DNA of 64,000 nucleotides, taken from assembly GCF_032380655.1 (NCBI RefSeq), contig NZ_JAWDIY010000013.1, positions 62,001 to 126,000 on the forward strand, read 5' to 3'. Below are positions 51,731 through 60,215 of this stretch, piece after piece. The notes beneath the pieces were generated by a model that saw nothing but the letters and a program-made list of their open reading frames with translations, was not told the origin of the DNA and searched no databases. The translations under genes were made by a program, and so were the position numbers. This stretch comes from Diplocloster hominis. GTDB taxonomy: Bacteria; Bacillota; Clostridia; Lachnospirales; Lachnospiraceae. Positions within the stretch are counted from its first letter, which is position 1, and each line of letters opens with the position of its first letter.

Positions 51731-53206
51731 ATGCCATATATTGGTTTGGATATCGGAACTTCAGGCTGCAAAGCGGCAGCTTTGTCGGAAGAGGGTACCG
51801 TTCTGGCAATAGCCGGTGAATCGTATCCGCTGGTCAGTGAGAGGCCGGGATGGGCGGAGTTGGATCCTCGCCGGGTCTGGTCAGCGGTTCAGAGGGTACT
51901 GGCACGCATCGGTGAACAGGTACAGGATATACGGGCCCTCTCCATCGCTTCCCTGGGAGAATCCTTTGTACTGCTGGATGAGAGGGACCGTCCGCTTGCG
52001 AATAGTATGACCTATCTGGACATCCGGGGAGAAGAAGAACTGTACAGACTTAAGGCTTATGCTTCCCCGGCAGAATTCCAAAGGCGTTCTGGCACGCCAA
52101 TCGAAGCTATGTACACTCTTCCTAAATATCTTTGGCTTCAAAGTCATGAGCCTGAAATTATAAAAAAATCGCGGAAGCTTTTCCTCTATCAGGATTATAT
52201 CGGCTATCTGCTGACAGGGAACAGAATGATAGATGCCTCTCTCGCCTCCCGCACTATGCTGCTCGACCTTAGGAAGCTGAATTGGAACCTTGAACTTACA
52301 AAACATTTTGCTATACCGTCCGGATATCTGTCCTCTGTATGCATAACAGGGGAATATCTGGGGGTTATAAGAGGAGAATCAGCAAAGCAGCTGGGGCTGC
52401 CGGCCACGGTAAAAGTATTCGCCGGCTGTCACGACCAGTGTAGTGCAATGCTGGGAGCTGGTGTGCTTGGGGAAGGACAGATCATGGACGGAATGGGTTC
52501 ATCGGAAAGCCTTCAGATCCTGATCGGCCGGGGGTTGATTCCAAATGTGGGAGAAGAACTGGCAATACAGAATATTAGCGTTGAGCCCTTTGTTCTGCCG
52601 CAGCTATATGCCATGACACTGGGACAGCCGGCATACGGGACCTGTATCCGCTGGTTTGCCAATACGTTTCTAGACGGTGACTTTCCGCCTTCTTACGATA
52701 AACTGGAGCAGATCTGTGCCGATGATTCGAAAGGCTGCTTCTTCCTTCCGTATCTATCGGGACAGTACATAAGGGATTCAGGCGAGGAACCTTATTATGG
52801 GGCATTCCTGGGGCTAAAACTGCCAGTGGGAAAGGCGGAAATGTATCGCGCGGTTCTGGAGGGAATCTGCATGGAGACAAAAATCAATTGTGAGATTCTG
52901 GAGAAGCTGGGAATACTGTCAGAGGAGGTGACGGCAGCCGGAGGCTGCAGCAGATCACCTGCACATATGCAGATCAAAGCAGATATTTTGGAGTGTAAGG
53001 TCAGGACTCTTCAGGCGGAACAGGCCGGGATTGTAGGGTTGGCCATGATATGCGCCGTGGCCTTAGGGGACTGTAAAGATTACCAGGAGGCTGCGGGAAA
53101 ATATGTGCGGCTGGGAAGATGTTACCTGCCGAAACGCAGCTATCATGATAAAATAGAGCAGTATAAAATGCTGAGGGATATAGGAAGCAGATTGAAGACA
53201 GGGTAA
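51731..53206 (+). CDS. FGGY-family carbohydrate kinase
   Basis: Sugar kinase of 491 residues. The ATPase-fold phosphate loop is YIGLDIGTSGCKAA; RPGWAELDP and the catalytic Asp in AGCHDQCSAML follow; the adenosine end has TAAGGCSRSPAHMQIKADIL. This style is nearest to xylulokinase or gluconate-type FGGY enzymes. It is last in the operon, 12 bases after the glycosidase. With the class II aldolase it suggests ketose, then ketose 1- or 5-phosphate, then cleavage to triose. No isomerase is present, so the cell must import or release a ketose, or isomerise elsewhere. Confidence 0.9.
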   Translation: MPYIGLDIGTSGCKAAALSEEGTVLAIAGESYPLVSERPGWAELDPRRVWSAVQRVLARIGEQVQDIRALSIASLGESFVLLDERDRPLANSMTYLDIRGEEELYRLKAYASPAEFQRRSGTPIEAMYTLPKYLWLQSHEPEIIKKSRKLFLYQDYIGYLLTGNRMIDASLASRTMLLDLRKLNWNLELTKHFAIPSGYLSSVCITGEYLGVIRGESAKQLGLPATVKVFAGCHDQCSAMLGAGVLGEGQIMDGMGSSESLQILIGRGLIPNVGEELAIQNISVEPFVLPQLYAMTLGQPAYGTCIRWFANTFLDGDFPPSYDKLEQICADDSKGCFFLPYLSGQYIRDSGEEPYYGAFLGLKLPVGKAEMYRAVLEGICMETKINCEILEKLGILSEEVTAAGGCSRSPAHMQIKADILECKVRTLQAEQAGIVGLAMICAVALGDCKDYQEAAGKYVRLGRCYLPKRSYHDKIEQYKMLRDIGSRLKTG

Positions 53207-53322
53207 AGACTCTGCAGGAATTCTGCTATACACAGCTGACCACCGGTGTCATGCAGGAAGCCAACGGCCTGCTGAATTCGATAGGGACATTTAAGAGTCT
53301 GATATATAGCGATAAGCAATAA
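53206..53322 (+). pseudogene. Possible gene-end remnant after the FGGY kinase
   Basis: A 38-codon frame ends in TAA and reads KTLQEFCYTQLTTGVMQEAN...YSDKQ. It is in a different frame from the kinase, has only an internal ATG without a ribosome site, and looks like the protein-like tail of a lost gene. It is followed by three copies of an AAGCAATAATAG-type unit (about 53313-53350). I could not assign a family. Confidence 0.3.
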
Positions 53323-53388
53323 TAGAAAGCAATAATAGTAAGCAATAACAAGCCTGAGATTATAGTAAAACAGTTCTTAAAACAAGGA

Positions 53389-53480
53389 GCTGTCGGGAAA
53401 TAAAATCTGCATACCAGATATTGTTGCGAAACCTGTAATCATCTTCCGTATCTGGTATGACTTATTCATTTCCCGACAGC
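53389..53480. terminator. Long inverted repeat between convergent genes
   Basis: GCTGTCGGGAAAT (53389-53401) pairs with ATTTCCCGACAGC (53468-53480), and an inner arm ATACCAGATA (53411-53420) pairs with TATCTGGTAT (53449-53458). It probably acts as a bidirectional terminator. Its size (92 bases, two nested stems) also resembles a small mobile-type repeat. Confidence 0.6.
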
Positions 53481-53504
53481 CCCGTTTGTCACGCTTTCTA
53501 TTAT

Positions 53505-54257
53505 CTATTGATAATCAAACACATCAATCCATTTCAAAAGAAAATCCTTTTCTTTCTCATTCCCCTTCGTCAACTGTGCGGCAGCCACGATGGGCAGCCA
53601 CTGCTGTACATACTGCTTCGCGGTATCGCTCTTCTCGCAGAACAGACTCATGTACATCTCCGCCAGTCTCTGATCATACAGGGAGAACTGCAGATAGGTG
53701 TTGGCGGCGTCCGCGGAAGCATTTCCCTGTGTCGCGTGAGCCCAGTCGATAATGTAAGCCGTACCGGCCTCGTCGATAATGATATTCGTCGGATTAAAAT
53801 CTCCGTGGCAGACCTTCGCATGCTTCGGCATACTGTCCAGGCGGGTATGCAGTTCATAGCGCGCGGTTGCGCTCAGTTCGCCGGACAGGCTGCTGATCTG
53901 GCGGTTTAACTTATCTTTCAGCTTATTCAGAAGCGGCGCGGATTTGCTGTGAACTTCCAGCTGAAGATCCACGAAGCGGTTCATATACTGCTGGAGGTGA
54001 TCGGGATCCTCCTCCATCATCTGCGCCAGGGTTTTCCCTTCCACATATTCGGTGGCGATAGCCCATTTCCCCTCTGTCTGGCTGACTTCCACGACCTTCG
54101 GAATGTTCAGGCCGGTTTCCTCCACTCTGGCGTGATTTAACGCCTCGTTGAATACATCTGATTTCGGATGGTCCTCGTTAAATACTTTGATTACCAGTCC
54201 GTCGGTTTTATATACTGTTTTTTTGTCGCGGGTAGCGATGATCTGATCTAATTTCAT
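53505..54257 (-). CDS. Aminoglycoside phosphotransferase (APH)-fold kinase
   Basis: Small kinase-fold protein of 250 residues. Motifs: YKTDGLVIKVFN (Lys for ATP), ATEYVEGKTLAQMM, the catalytic loop HGDFNPTNIII (Brenner motif, Asp and Asn) and metal site YIIDWAHA. These mark the APH/choline kinase/Ternary_complex group. No resistance gene context is present, so a small-molecule or sugar kinase of the housekeeping type is likelier than drug resistance. It is transcribed alone, downstream of adhE on the same strand. Confidence 0.85.
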   Translation of the reverse strand: MKLDQIIATRDKKTVYKTDGLVIKVFNEDHPKSDVFNEALNHARVEETGLNIPKVVEVSQTEGKWAIATEYVEGKTLAQMMEEDPDHLQQYMNRFVDLQLEVHSKSAPLLNKLKDKLNRQISSLSGELSATARYELHTRLDSMPKHAKVCHGDFNPTNIIIDEAGTAYIIDWAHATQGNASADAANTYLQFSLYDQRLAEMYMSLFCEKSDTAKQYVQQWLPIVAAAQLTKGNEKEKDFLLKWIDVFDYQ

Positions 54258-54344
54258 TGAATTCTCTCCCTTCCCTGTGGGTTCCTATACTAATTTTAGC
54301 ATATGAATATGGTTTTGCAGAGTACTATTTTTCCTGGCCGGCGA

Positions 54345-56960
54345 TTACTTTCCGTAATATGCTTTCAGATACAGTTCTTTGATTTCACTCATCAGAGGAT
54401 ATCTGGGATTGGCTCCGGTACACTGGTCGTCGAAAGCCTGCTCCACCATCTCATCCAGGGTGGCCAGGAAATCTTCCTCTTTGATTCCGTATTCTGCGAT
54501 GGTCTTTTTGATTCCGATCTTTTCTTTCAGGTCCTCGATCGCAGCGATGAATTTATCCAGAGTATCCTGATCGTTCTTGCCTGCGATGCCGCAGAAGTTC
54601 GCACACTCTACATAGCGGGCTAACGTGTGAGGATATTCATACTGGGAGAAGGTACCCATCTTAGTCGGAACCTCTTCCGCGTTATATTTCATCACCAGGG
54701 TCAGCAGCAGGGCATTGGCTACGCCGTGAGGCAGGTGGTGGAAGGCTCCCAGTTTGTGAGCCATGGAGTGGCATACACCCAGGAACGCGTTGGCAAATGC
54801 CATACCGGCCATACAGGAAGCGTCGGCCATCTTCTGGCGGGCCTCTAAGTTGGAACCGTCCTCATAAGCGGCAGGAAGGTAGTTCATCACATTTTTCATA
54901 GCCTTCAAAGCCATGCCGTCGGTGTAGTCCGTAGCCATAACCGAAGCGTATGCTTCCAGAGCATGGGTCATAACGTCGATACCGGACGCGCTGGTCAGGC
55001 CCTTTGGCTGGCTCATCATATTGTCTACGTCCACAATCGCCATATTCGGCAGCAGTTCATAGTCGGCCAGCGGATACTTCACTCCGGCCTCTTCGTCCGT
55101 GATGATGGCGAAAGGAGTTACCTCCGAACCGGTTCCGGAAGAGGTGGGGATGGCTACGAAATAAGCTTTCTCGCCCATTTTCGGGAAGGTATAGATACGT
55201 TTCCGGATATCGATGAAATCCATAGCCATATCATGGAAGTTTACTTCCGGATGCTCATACATGACCCACATGATTTTAGCCGCGTCCATAGCGGAACCGC
55301 CGCCCAGTGCGATGATACAGTCAGGCTCAAAGTTTAACATCTGGCGGGTTCCCTCTTTGGCACAGGTCAGGGTCGGGTCGGGAGCCACATCATAGAAGCA
55401 GGTGTGCTGGATGCCCATTTCGTCCAGTTTCTGCTCGATCGGATTCACATATCCGTTCTTGTAAAGGAAAGTATCGGTGACAATGAAAGCTTTTTTCTTG
55501 CCCATCACCGTGCCCAGTTCATCCAGAGCCACCGGCATACAGCCTTTCTTGAAGTAAACCTTTTCAGGTGTTCTAAACCACAGCATATTTTCTCTCCTTT
55601 CGGCAACGGTCTTTATATTGAGCAGATGCTTCGGTCCGACGTTCTCCGATACGGAGTTGCCGCCCCAGGTACCGCAGCCAAGTGTCAGGGAAGGATTTAA
55701 TTTGAAGTTGTAAAGATCACCGATTCCGCCGTGGGAGGAAGGAGTGTTGACCAGGATTCGGCAGGTTTTCATTCTGGCCGCATGCTCTGCCATTTTTTCT
55801 TTTTCATTGGTGTTGATATACAGGGAGGAAGTATGGCCGTAACCGCCGTCGGCGATCAGCTGTTCGGATTTTACCAGGGCCTCTTCAAAGGTTTTGGCTT
55901 TATACATAGCCAGTACCGGCGACAGTTTCTCATGTGCGAATTCCTCGGAAATATCTACGGATTCCACTTCACCGATCAGAATTTTGGTTTTCTCCGGCAC
56001 GTCCACACCGGCCAGTTTCGCTATGGTGTATGCGGACTGTCCTACGATCTTGGCATTTAAGGCGCCGTTGATGATGATCGTCTTTCTGACCTTCTCGATC
56101 TCGTCGGGTTTCAGGAAATAGCATCCGCGATAGCTGAATTCGTCTTTTACCTGTTTGTATACTTTATCCAGAACGGTAACGGACTGCTCAGAAGCGCAGA
56201 TCATACCGTTGTCAAAGGTTTTGGAATGGATGATAGAGTTGACCGCCATCCGGATATCCGCCGTGTCATCGATGATAACCGGAGTATTACCGGCGCCGAC
56301 GCCCAGTGCCGGTTTTCCGGAGGAATACGCACTCTTAACCATACCGGGGCCGCCGGTTGCCAGGATGATGTCGGCTTCCTTCATAACCTCGTTGGTCAGT
56401 TCCAGGGAAGGTACGTCGATCCAGCCGATGATGCCTTCCGGTGCGCCTGCGGCTACAGCCGCATCCAGAACGATTTTCGCCGCCTCGATGGTACAGTTCT
56501 TCGCCCGGGGATGGGGGGAGATGATGATGGCGTTTCTGGTCTTTAAGGAAATCAATGTTTTAAAGATCGCGGTGGAGGTCGGGTTCGTGGTCGGGATGAC
56601 CGCTGCCACCAGACCGATGGGGTCCGCTACTTTTTTGATACCGAAGGCGGGATCCTCTTCCAGAACTCCGCAGGTCTTCATGGTTTTGTATTTATTGTAA
56701 ATATATTCGGCTGCGTAATGGTTTTTGATTACTTTGTCCTCTACCACGCCCATGCCTGTTTCCGCCACTGCCATTTTGGCAAGGGGAATTCTCTGCTTGT
56801 TGGCTGCCATGGCCGCTGCGAAGAAGATTTTATCGACCTGTTCCTGAGAGTAGGTGGAGAATTTTTTCTGCGCTTCTCTCATCGCTTTCATTTTCGCCTG
56901 GAGCGCTTCCACACTGTCGATGACGGCGGGTACCGGGGTTTGGGTTTCTTTCTTTGCCAT
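54345..56960 (-). CDS. adhE: Bifunctional acetaldehyde-CoA/alcohol dehydrogenase AdhE
   Basis: Fermentative enzyme of 871 residues converting acetyl-CoA to acetaldehyde and ethanol with two NADH; family members assemble into spirosomes. The N-terminal half is a CoA-dependent aldehyde dehydrogenase (catalytic Cys in FDNGMICASEQSV, GAGNTPV); the C-terminal half from about residue 455 is an iron alcohol dehydrogenase with ALGGGSAMDAAK, PTSSGTGSEVTPF and iron ligands in GVCHSMAHKLGAFHHLPHG. Length is normal. ATG 56960 follows AGGAGG by seven bases. The promoter is an exact sigma-A consensus bracketed by two Rex-like sites, so expression should follow the NADH/NAD+ ratio. Confidence 0.97.
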   Translation of the reverse strand: MAKKETQTPVPAVIDSVEALQAKMKAMREAQKKFSTYSQEQVDKIFFAAAMAANKQRIPLAKMAVAETGMGVVEDKVIKNHYAAEYIYNKYKTMKTCGVLEEDPAFGIKKVADPIGLVAAVIPTTNPTSTAIFKTLISLKTRNAIIISPHPRAKNCTIEAAKIVLDAAVAAGAPEGIIGWIDVPSLELTNEVMKEADIILATGGPGMVKSAYSSGKPALGVGAGNTPVIIDDTADIRMAVNSIIHSKTFDNGMICASEQSVTVLDKVYKQVKDEFSYRGCYFLKPDEIEKVRKTIIINGALNAKIVGQSAYTIAKLAGVDVPEKTKILIGEVESVDISEEFAHEKLSPVLAMYKAKTFEEALVKSEQLIADGGYGHTSSLYINTNEKEKMAEHAARMKTCRILVNTPSSHGGIGDLYNFKLNPSLTLGCGTWGGNSVSENVGPKHLLNIKTVAERRENMLWFRTPEKVYFKKGCMPVALDELGTVMGKKKAFIVTDTFLYKNGYVNPIEQKLDEMGIQHTCFYDVAPDPTLTCAKEGTRQMLNFEPDCIIALGGGSAMDAAKIMWVMYEHPEVNFHDMAMDFIDIRKRIYTFPKMGEKAYFVAIPTSSGTGSEVTPFAIITDEEAGVKYPLADYELLPNMAIVDVDNMMSQPKGLTSASGIDVMTHALEAYASVMATDYTDGMALKAMKNVMNYLPAAYEDGSNLEARQKMADASCMAGMAFANAFLGVCHSMAHKLGAFHHLPHGVANALLLTLVMKYNAEEVPTKMGTFSQYEYPHTLARYVECANFCGIAGKNDQDTLDKFIAAIEDLKEKIGIKKTIAEYGIKEEDFLATLDEMVEQAFDDQCTGANPRYPLMSEIKELYLKAYYGK

Positions 56961-56984
56961 AACGAATCCTCCTATGATAACTAT

Positions 56985-57002
56985 TTGATAATTTTTTAAC
57001 AA
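56985..57002. promoter_or_regulatory. Rex-like operator, downstream site
   Basis: TTGATAATTTTTTAACAA matches the Rex consensus TTGTTAA-N4-TTAACAA with a single mismatch. It begins about 10 bases downstream of the predicted adhE transcription start. Confidence 0.75.
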
Positions 57003-57018
57003 TCTCTTGACACTGCCT

Positions 57019-57047
57019 ATTATATGGGATCGTTAAAAAAATGTCAA
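57019..57047 (-). promoter_or_regulatory. Consensus sigma-A promoter of adhE
   Basis: On the - strand TTGACA (57047-57042) and TATAAT (57024-57019) are separated by exactly 17 bases, a perfect consensus. Transcription would start near 57012. Confidence 0.85.
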
Positions 57048-57054
57048 TCATTCT

Positions 57055-57072
57055 TCGTTAATTTTTTAACTT
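57055..57072. promoter_or_regulatory. Rex-like operator, upstream site
   Basis: The perfect dyad GTTAATTTTTTAAC (57057-57070) matches the inner Rex consensus, with outer positions degenerate (TC... and ...TT). It lies just upstream of the -35 and its centre is 70 bp from that of the other site. Confidence 0.6.
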
Positions 57073-57634
57073 TCCACATTATGACTGAGATTATTCAAAT
57101 ATGAGGTTGATTTTGTGTAAAGTAGCTATTTGGAAATGTAAGAAGATGGAAGTTTTACTGGATAAACTGGATATTTATGAAAGAAATAGGGAGATTCAGG
57201 TTGGTATATGAGGAAATTCGACTAAAATCGGGGGGGATTAAAAGTTAATGCCAAAAGTAATGGCATCGTTATTCCCGTATTCCCCCCGTATGGCAAGTAT
57301 GTCGTTCTCCTGACAGACTGTATTCAGATTTTCAGACAGTCTCCTGGAACTCTATTGATTACGGGGATTTATATACATATTAGTGTATCATCTCAGATCA
57401 AAGACATAAATAGTGCACAAAAATAGTGGAAATATTTTTTATATATTTCATAAAAAAGAAAATTTTTTCCAAAAATGGTTGAATTCTTTTTTTTCTGTGC
57501 TATGATAAAAATAACTTAAACGAGCGTACGGCACAATTATGAAAAATCCCCGTCCGTACCGCAGAACTTTAAGTTGCCGGCAAACAAATCATGTGTGGGG
57601 AATCCCGGAATGGGAAAAGGAGGATATGAAAATT
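57073..57634 (+). promoter_or_regulatory. Intergenic region with promoter for the sialic-acid-type operon
   Basis: About 560 bases with no convincing gene between divergent adhE and the lyase operon. A promoter candidate is TTGAAT (57479-57484), 16-base spacer, TATGAT (57501-57506) preceded by TGC (extended -10). The upstream 57390-57480 stretch is AT-rich and could hold an upstream element. The lyase ribosome site AAGGAGG is at 57617-57623. The remaining sequence (57100-57400) showed nothing I could name. Confidence 0.55.
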
Positions 57635-58573
57635 ATGAAACCTGAAGAACTCAAAAAAGCATTAAAAGGTATTTGCGCAATCGCTGTTACTCCGATGACC
57701 GAAGACAGACAGGTGAATTATGAAGGAGTCAGGAATCACATCCGTTTTCTGATCGGCAAAGGAATCAACAAAGACAACAACTGTACTCTGGTTGTGGGCG
57801 GAAGCACCGGTGAATGCGGAGCTCTTACGATTGCTGAACGTAAAAAACTGATTGAAACAGCTGTGGACGAAGCGGGGGACGAACTTCCCATCATCGCGGG
57901 CTGCAATCACAGCAATATCGAGGATGTCAAGGATCTGATGGCTCACGCAGAGGGCGTAGGAGCTGCGGGTGTTATGGTTCTTTCTCCTTATTATTACGTT
58001 CCTACCGATGACGCGGTTTTGAGGTTCTACAAAGAGATTTCAAAGGCGGCGAATATCGGAATCCTTCTATATAATAACCTGGAAGTTACCCATAAGGATG
58101 TTCCGCTGGAAGTAATGGAACAGCTGGTAGACAGCTCGAATGTAGTAGGTATCAAGGAATGTACCCCGAACTTTGCGAAAATGGAAAAAGTAGCCCGGAA
58201 GATCGGCGGCAAGATCGCTGTAATCAACGGTCATGGTGAATTCTTAGAGCCGTTTGCGGCTCTGGCCGGAACCGCAGGCTTCATCTCCAGTACCTCAAAC
58301 TTCGCACCGGAAATCGCAGTGGAAATGTGGAAAGCCAGAAGCGCCGGGGATTATGTGGCGGCAAAGAAGATCCGCGACCGGTTAACCCCTTATCTGGACC
58401 TGGCAGCGGCAGAATCCGCAACCGGCGGAGAGCCTGTTGTACTGGCGATCTTAAAGAGAGCAGCAGCCTTAGTTGGTTCTGAATGCGGACCCGGACGTAT
58501 TCCGCTGCCGGAGATCACCCCGGAGCTGGATGCTAAGATTGAGAAGATGCTGAAAGAAGTTGGGTTAAAATAA
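57635..58573 (+). CDS. DapA/NanA-family aldolase, probable N-acetylneuraminate lyase-type
   Basis: Class I TIM-barrel aldolase of about 312 residues. The phosphate/carboxylate loop reads VGGSTGECGAL; GSTGE favours the N-acetylneuraminate lyase branch over the GTTGE of dihydrodipicolinate synthase. The Tyr of LLYNN and the Schiff-base Lys174 in VVGIKECT are present. AAGGAGG is 11 bases before ATG 57635 but only two before ATG 57626, so the later start is preferred. It leads an operon with an ABC importer, NanE and a ROK kinase, which supports sialic acid or a related keto acid. Other DapA-family dehydratases cannot be excluded. Confidence 0.85.
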   Translation: MKPEELKKALKGICAIAVTPMTEDRQVNYEGVRNHIRFLIGKGINKDNNCTLVVGGSTGECGALTIAERKKLIETAVDEAGDELPIIAGCNHSNIEDVKDLMAHAEGVGAAGVMVLSPYYYVPTDDAVLRFYKEISKAANIGILLYNNLEVTHKDVPLEVMEQLVDSSNVVGIKECTPNFAKMEKVARKIGGKIAVINGHGEFLEPFAALAGTAGFISSTSNFAPEIAVEMWKARSAGDYVAAKKIRDRLTPYLDLAAAESATGGEPVVLAILKRAAALVGSECGPGRIPLPEITPELDAKIEKMLKEVGLK

Positions 58574-58632
58574 AGAGTTACATACACGAATGTTACATAT
58601 TCAAAGAAACAGGTGATGATTTATGAACTACG

Positions 58633-58666
58633 GCGGCCCGGATGCCAGGGTCAGGCAGCGGGCCGC
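58633..58666 (+). other. Stem-loop between lyase and binding-protein genes
   Basis: GCGGCCC (58633-58639) pairs with GGGCCGC (58660-58666) around a 20-base loop. No T-run follows; it may stabilise or separate the lyase message. Confidence 0.45.
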
Positions 58667-58742
58667 TTAATGAAAGAATACCCGGAGGGTATAACCATTA
58701 TACCGGCAGAAACACGGTATAGGAATGAAAGGGGAAGGTTGA

Positions 58743-60110
58743 ATGAAACGGTTATTAGCATTGGCAATGGCAGTAATTATGGCGGTATCCTTAACAGCGT
58801 GCGGCGGGGGAAAAGAAGAGCCGGCAGCCGATGACAAGGGCGGCAGCGCTCCGGCTGGTACAGCGGCAGGTGATTCGGATACCAAAGACGCCAGCTCAGG
58901 CGGTAAAGTAGAGCTTCAGCTGTTAAGACTGGGGGATCTGACCAAGGCAGAACCTATTTTCGCACCGATCGTTGAACAATTTGAGAAAGATAATCCGGAC
59001 GTTACGGTTAAATTTGACGCGATGGCTTGGACAGAGGCAACTACCAAATTAAAACTGTTGGGCGCGCAGGGAGAACTGCCGGATGTGACCTTTATCAATA
59101 TTGCGAATGGATGGGATCTGGCTTCGGAAGGATATCTTTCTGATCTGTCCGGGCTTGTGAAAAATGATCCGAACCTGAGCAAAGATATTCCGCAGTCCGT
59201 TATCGATATCGCCACAACAGCCGACGGAAAAATGTATTGGGTACCGTCCGCGACCGGCGCATTCGGACTTTGGTATAATAAGGAGCTCTTCGAGCAGGCG
59301 GGCCTGGATCCGAACGAACCTCCGGCTACCATGGAAGAGATGATCGCTGACGCAAAGACGATTACGGAGAAAACAGGTGTTCCCGGACTCGGCTTTGGTG
59401 TAAAGGCTATGGAAGATTACGCAAATGTAATTGAAAGCTTCTATTCCAGCTATACCGGAGTTGACATCTGGGATGACGGGAATAAGTGTTTCTCATTTGA
59501 AAAAGATGAAAATAACAGAAAACTGTTTGGAGACTGCCTGTCAGAAATTTATAAAATTGTCAACGAATATGGAATCATTCAGCCAAACCCGGAAGAATAC
59601 AATCCCTATGCGCTTCGGACGATGTTCCGTGACGGGCAGATCGCCATGTATATCGACGGTGTATGGGCAGTAAAAGAATTGCTGGACGAATTGGATAAAG
59701 GGGAAGACAGCAAATTTATGACCGCACTGTTCCCCGCAGGACCCGCAGGATCTCATCCGATCATGGGATGTGACGGCTGGGCTATCCCTTCCGAATGTAA
59801 GAATCCCGATGAAGCCTGGAAACTGGTACAGTGCCTGATGTCCTCCGATAATCAGACCAGACATGCGACCATGTGGGGCTTACTGCCCATCCTGGAGTCT
59901 GAAAAAGGCAAAGAAGAATTCTCAGATCCTTATTGGGGACCGTTATCCGAACAATTACAGACCGTGGCCGCCCGCCCGAAGGATAAACAGGTAGCCATGA
60001 TCGAGCAGGCCATCGCGGATGGTGCCCAGGCGGCGGCACTTGGCAAGATGACACCGGATGAAGCTATGGACTTTATGATCAGTACGGTTACGTCGAATTA
60101 CAGTGAGTAA
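58743..60110 (+). CDS. Sugar-binding lipoprotein, family 1 (sialic-acid-type importer)
   Basis: Binding protein of 455 residues with lipobox LTACGG, a Gly/Ala/Asp linker and a family 1 solute-binding domain: VEQFEKDNPDVTVKFDAM, LPDVTFINIANGWDLASEGYL, WYNKELFEQAGLDPNEPPAT and MGCDGWAIPSECKNPDEAWKL. By position it resembles the SAT2-type sialic acid ABC importers of gut Lachnospiraceae. Ligand identity is inferred from the operon only. Confidence 0.9.
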   Translation: MKRLLALAMAVIMAVSLTACGGGKEEPAADDKGGSAPAGTAAGDSDTKDASSGGKVELQLLRLGDLTKAEPIFAPIVEQFEKDNPDVTVKFDAMAWTEATTKLKLLGAQGELPDVTFINIANGWDLASEGYLSDLSGLVKNDPNLSKDIPQSVIDIATTADGKMYWVPSATGAFGLWYNKELFEQAGLDPNEPPATMEEMIADAKTITEKTGVPGLGFGVKAMEDYANVIESFYSSYTGVDIWDDGNKCFSFEKDENNRKLFGDCLSEIYKIVNEYGIIQPNPEEYNPYALRTMFRDGQIAMYIDGVWAVKELLDELDKGEDSKFMTALFPAGPAGSHPIMGCDGWAIPSECKNPDEAWKLVQCLMSSDNQTRHATMWGLLPILESEKGKEEFSDPYWGPLSEQLQTVAARPKDKQVAMIEQAIADGAQAAALGKMTPDEAMDFMISTVTSNYSE

Positions 60111-60157
60111 AAATGATATCCTTATTGGGCGGTCCGCGTCCAATGAGATCTGGATGG

Positions 60158-60176
60158 TGGGCAGGTTTCCTGCCCA
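60158..60176 (+). terminator. Short stem-loop between binding-protein and permease genes
   Basis: TGGGCAGG (60158-60165) pairs with CCTGCCCA (60169-60176) over a TTT loop, 40 bases before the permease start. There is no T-run, so an attenuator or RNA-protecting role is more likely than termination. Confidence 0.55.
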
Positions 60177-60215
60177 TCAGTCTTCCCGGAAATTCATGAG
60201 AGGCAGGGTTTTACT

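Noticed and set aside
53505..54257. Antibiotic resistance gene (aminoglycoside phosphotransferase)
   Set aside because: The APH fold is shared by many housekeeping kinases; there is no mobile context and no close match to a known resistance subfamily could be claimed by eye.
57311..57355. Imperfect repeat of CAGACTGT/ACAGTCT in the adhE-lyase gap
   Set aside because: Arms are short and a long AT-rich loop intervenes; no promoter or gene end is nearby to give it meaning.
57539..57634. N-terminal extension of the lyase (start at 57539)
   Set aside because: The extra residues match nothing in the family and lie upstream of the strong AAGGAGG site at 57617-57623.
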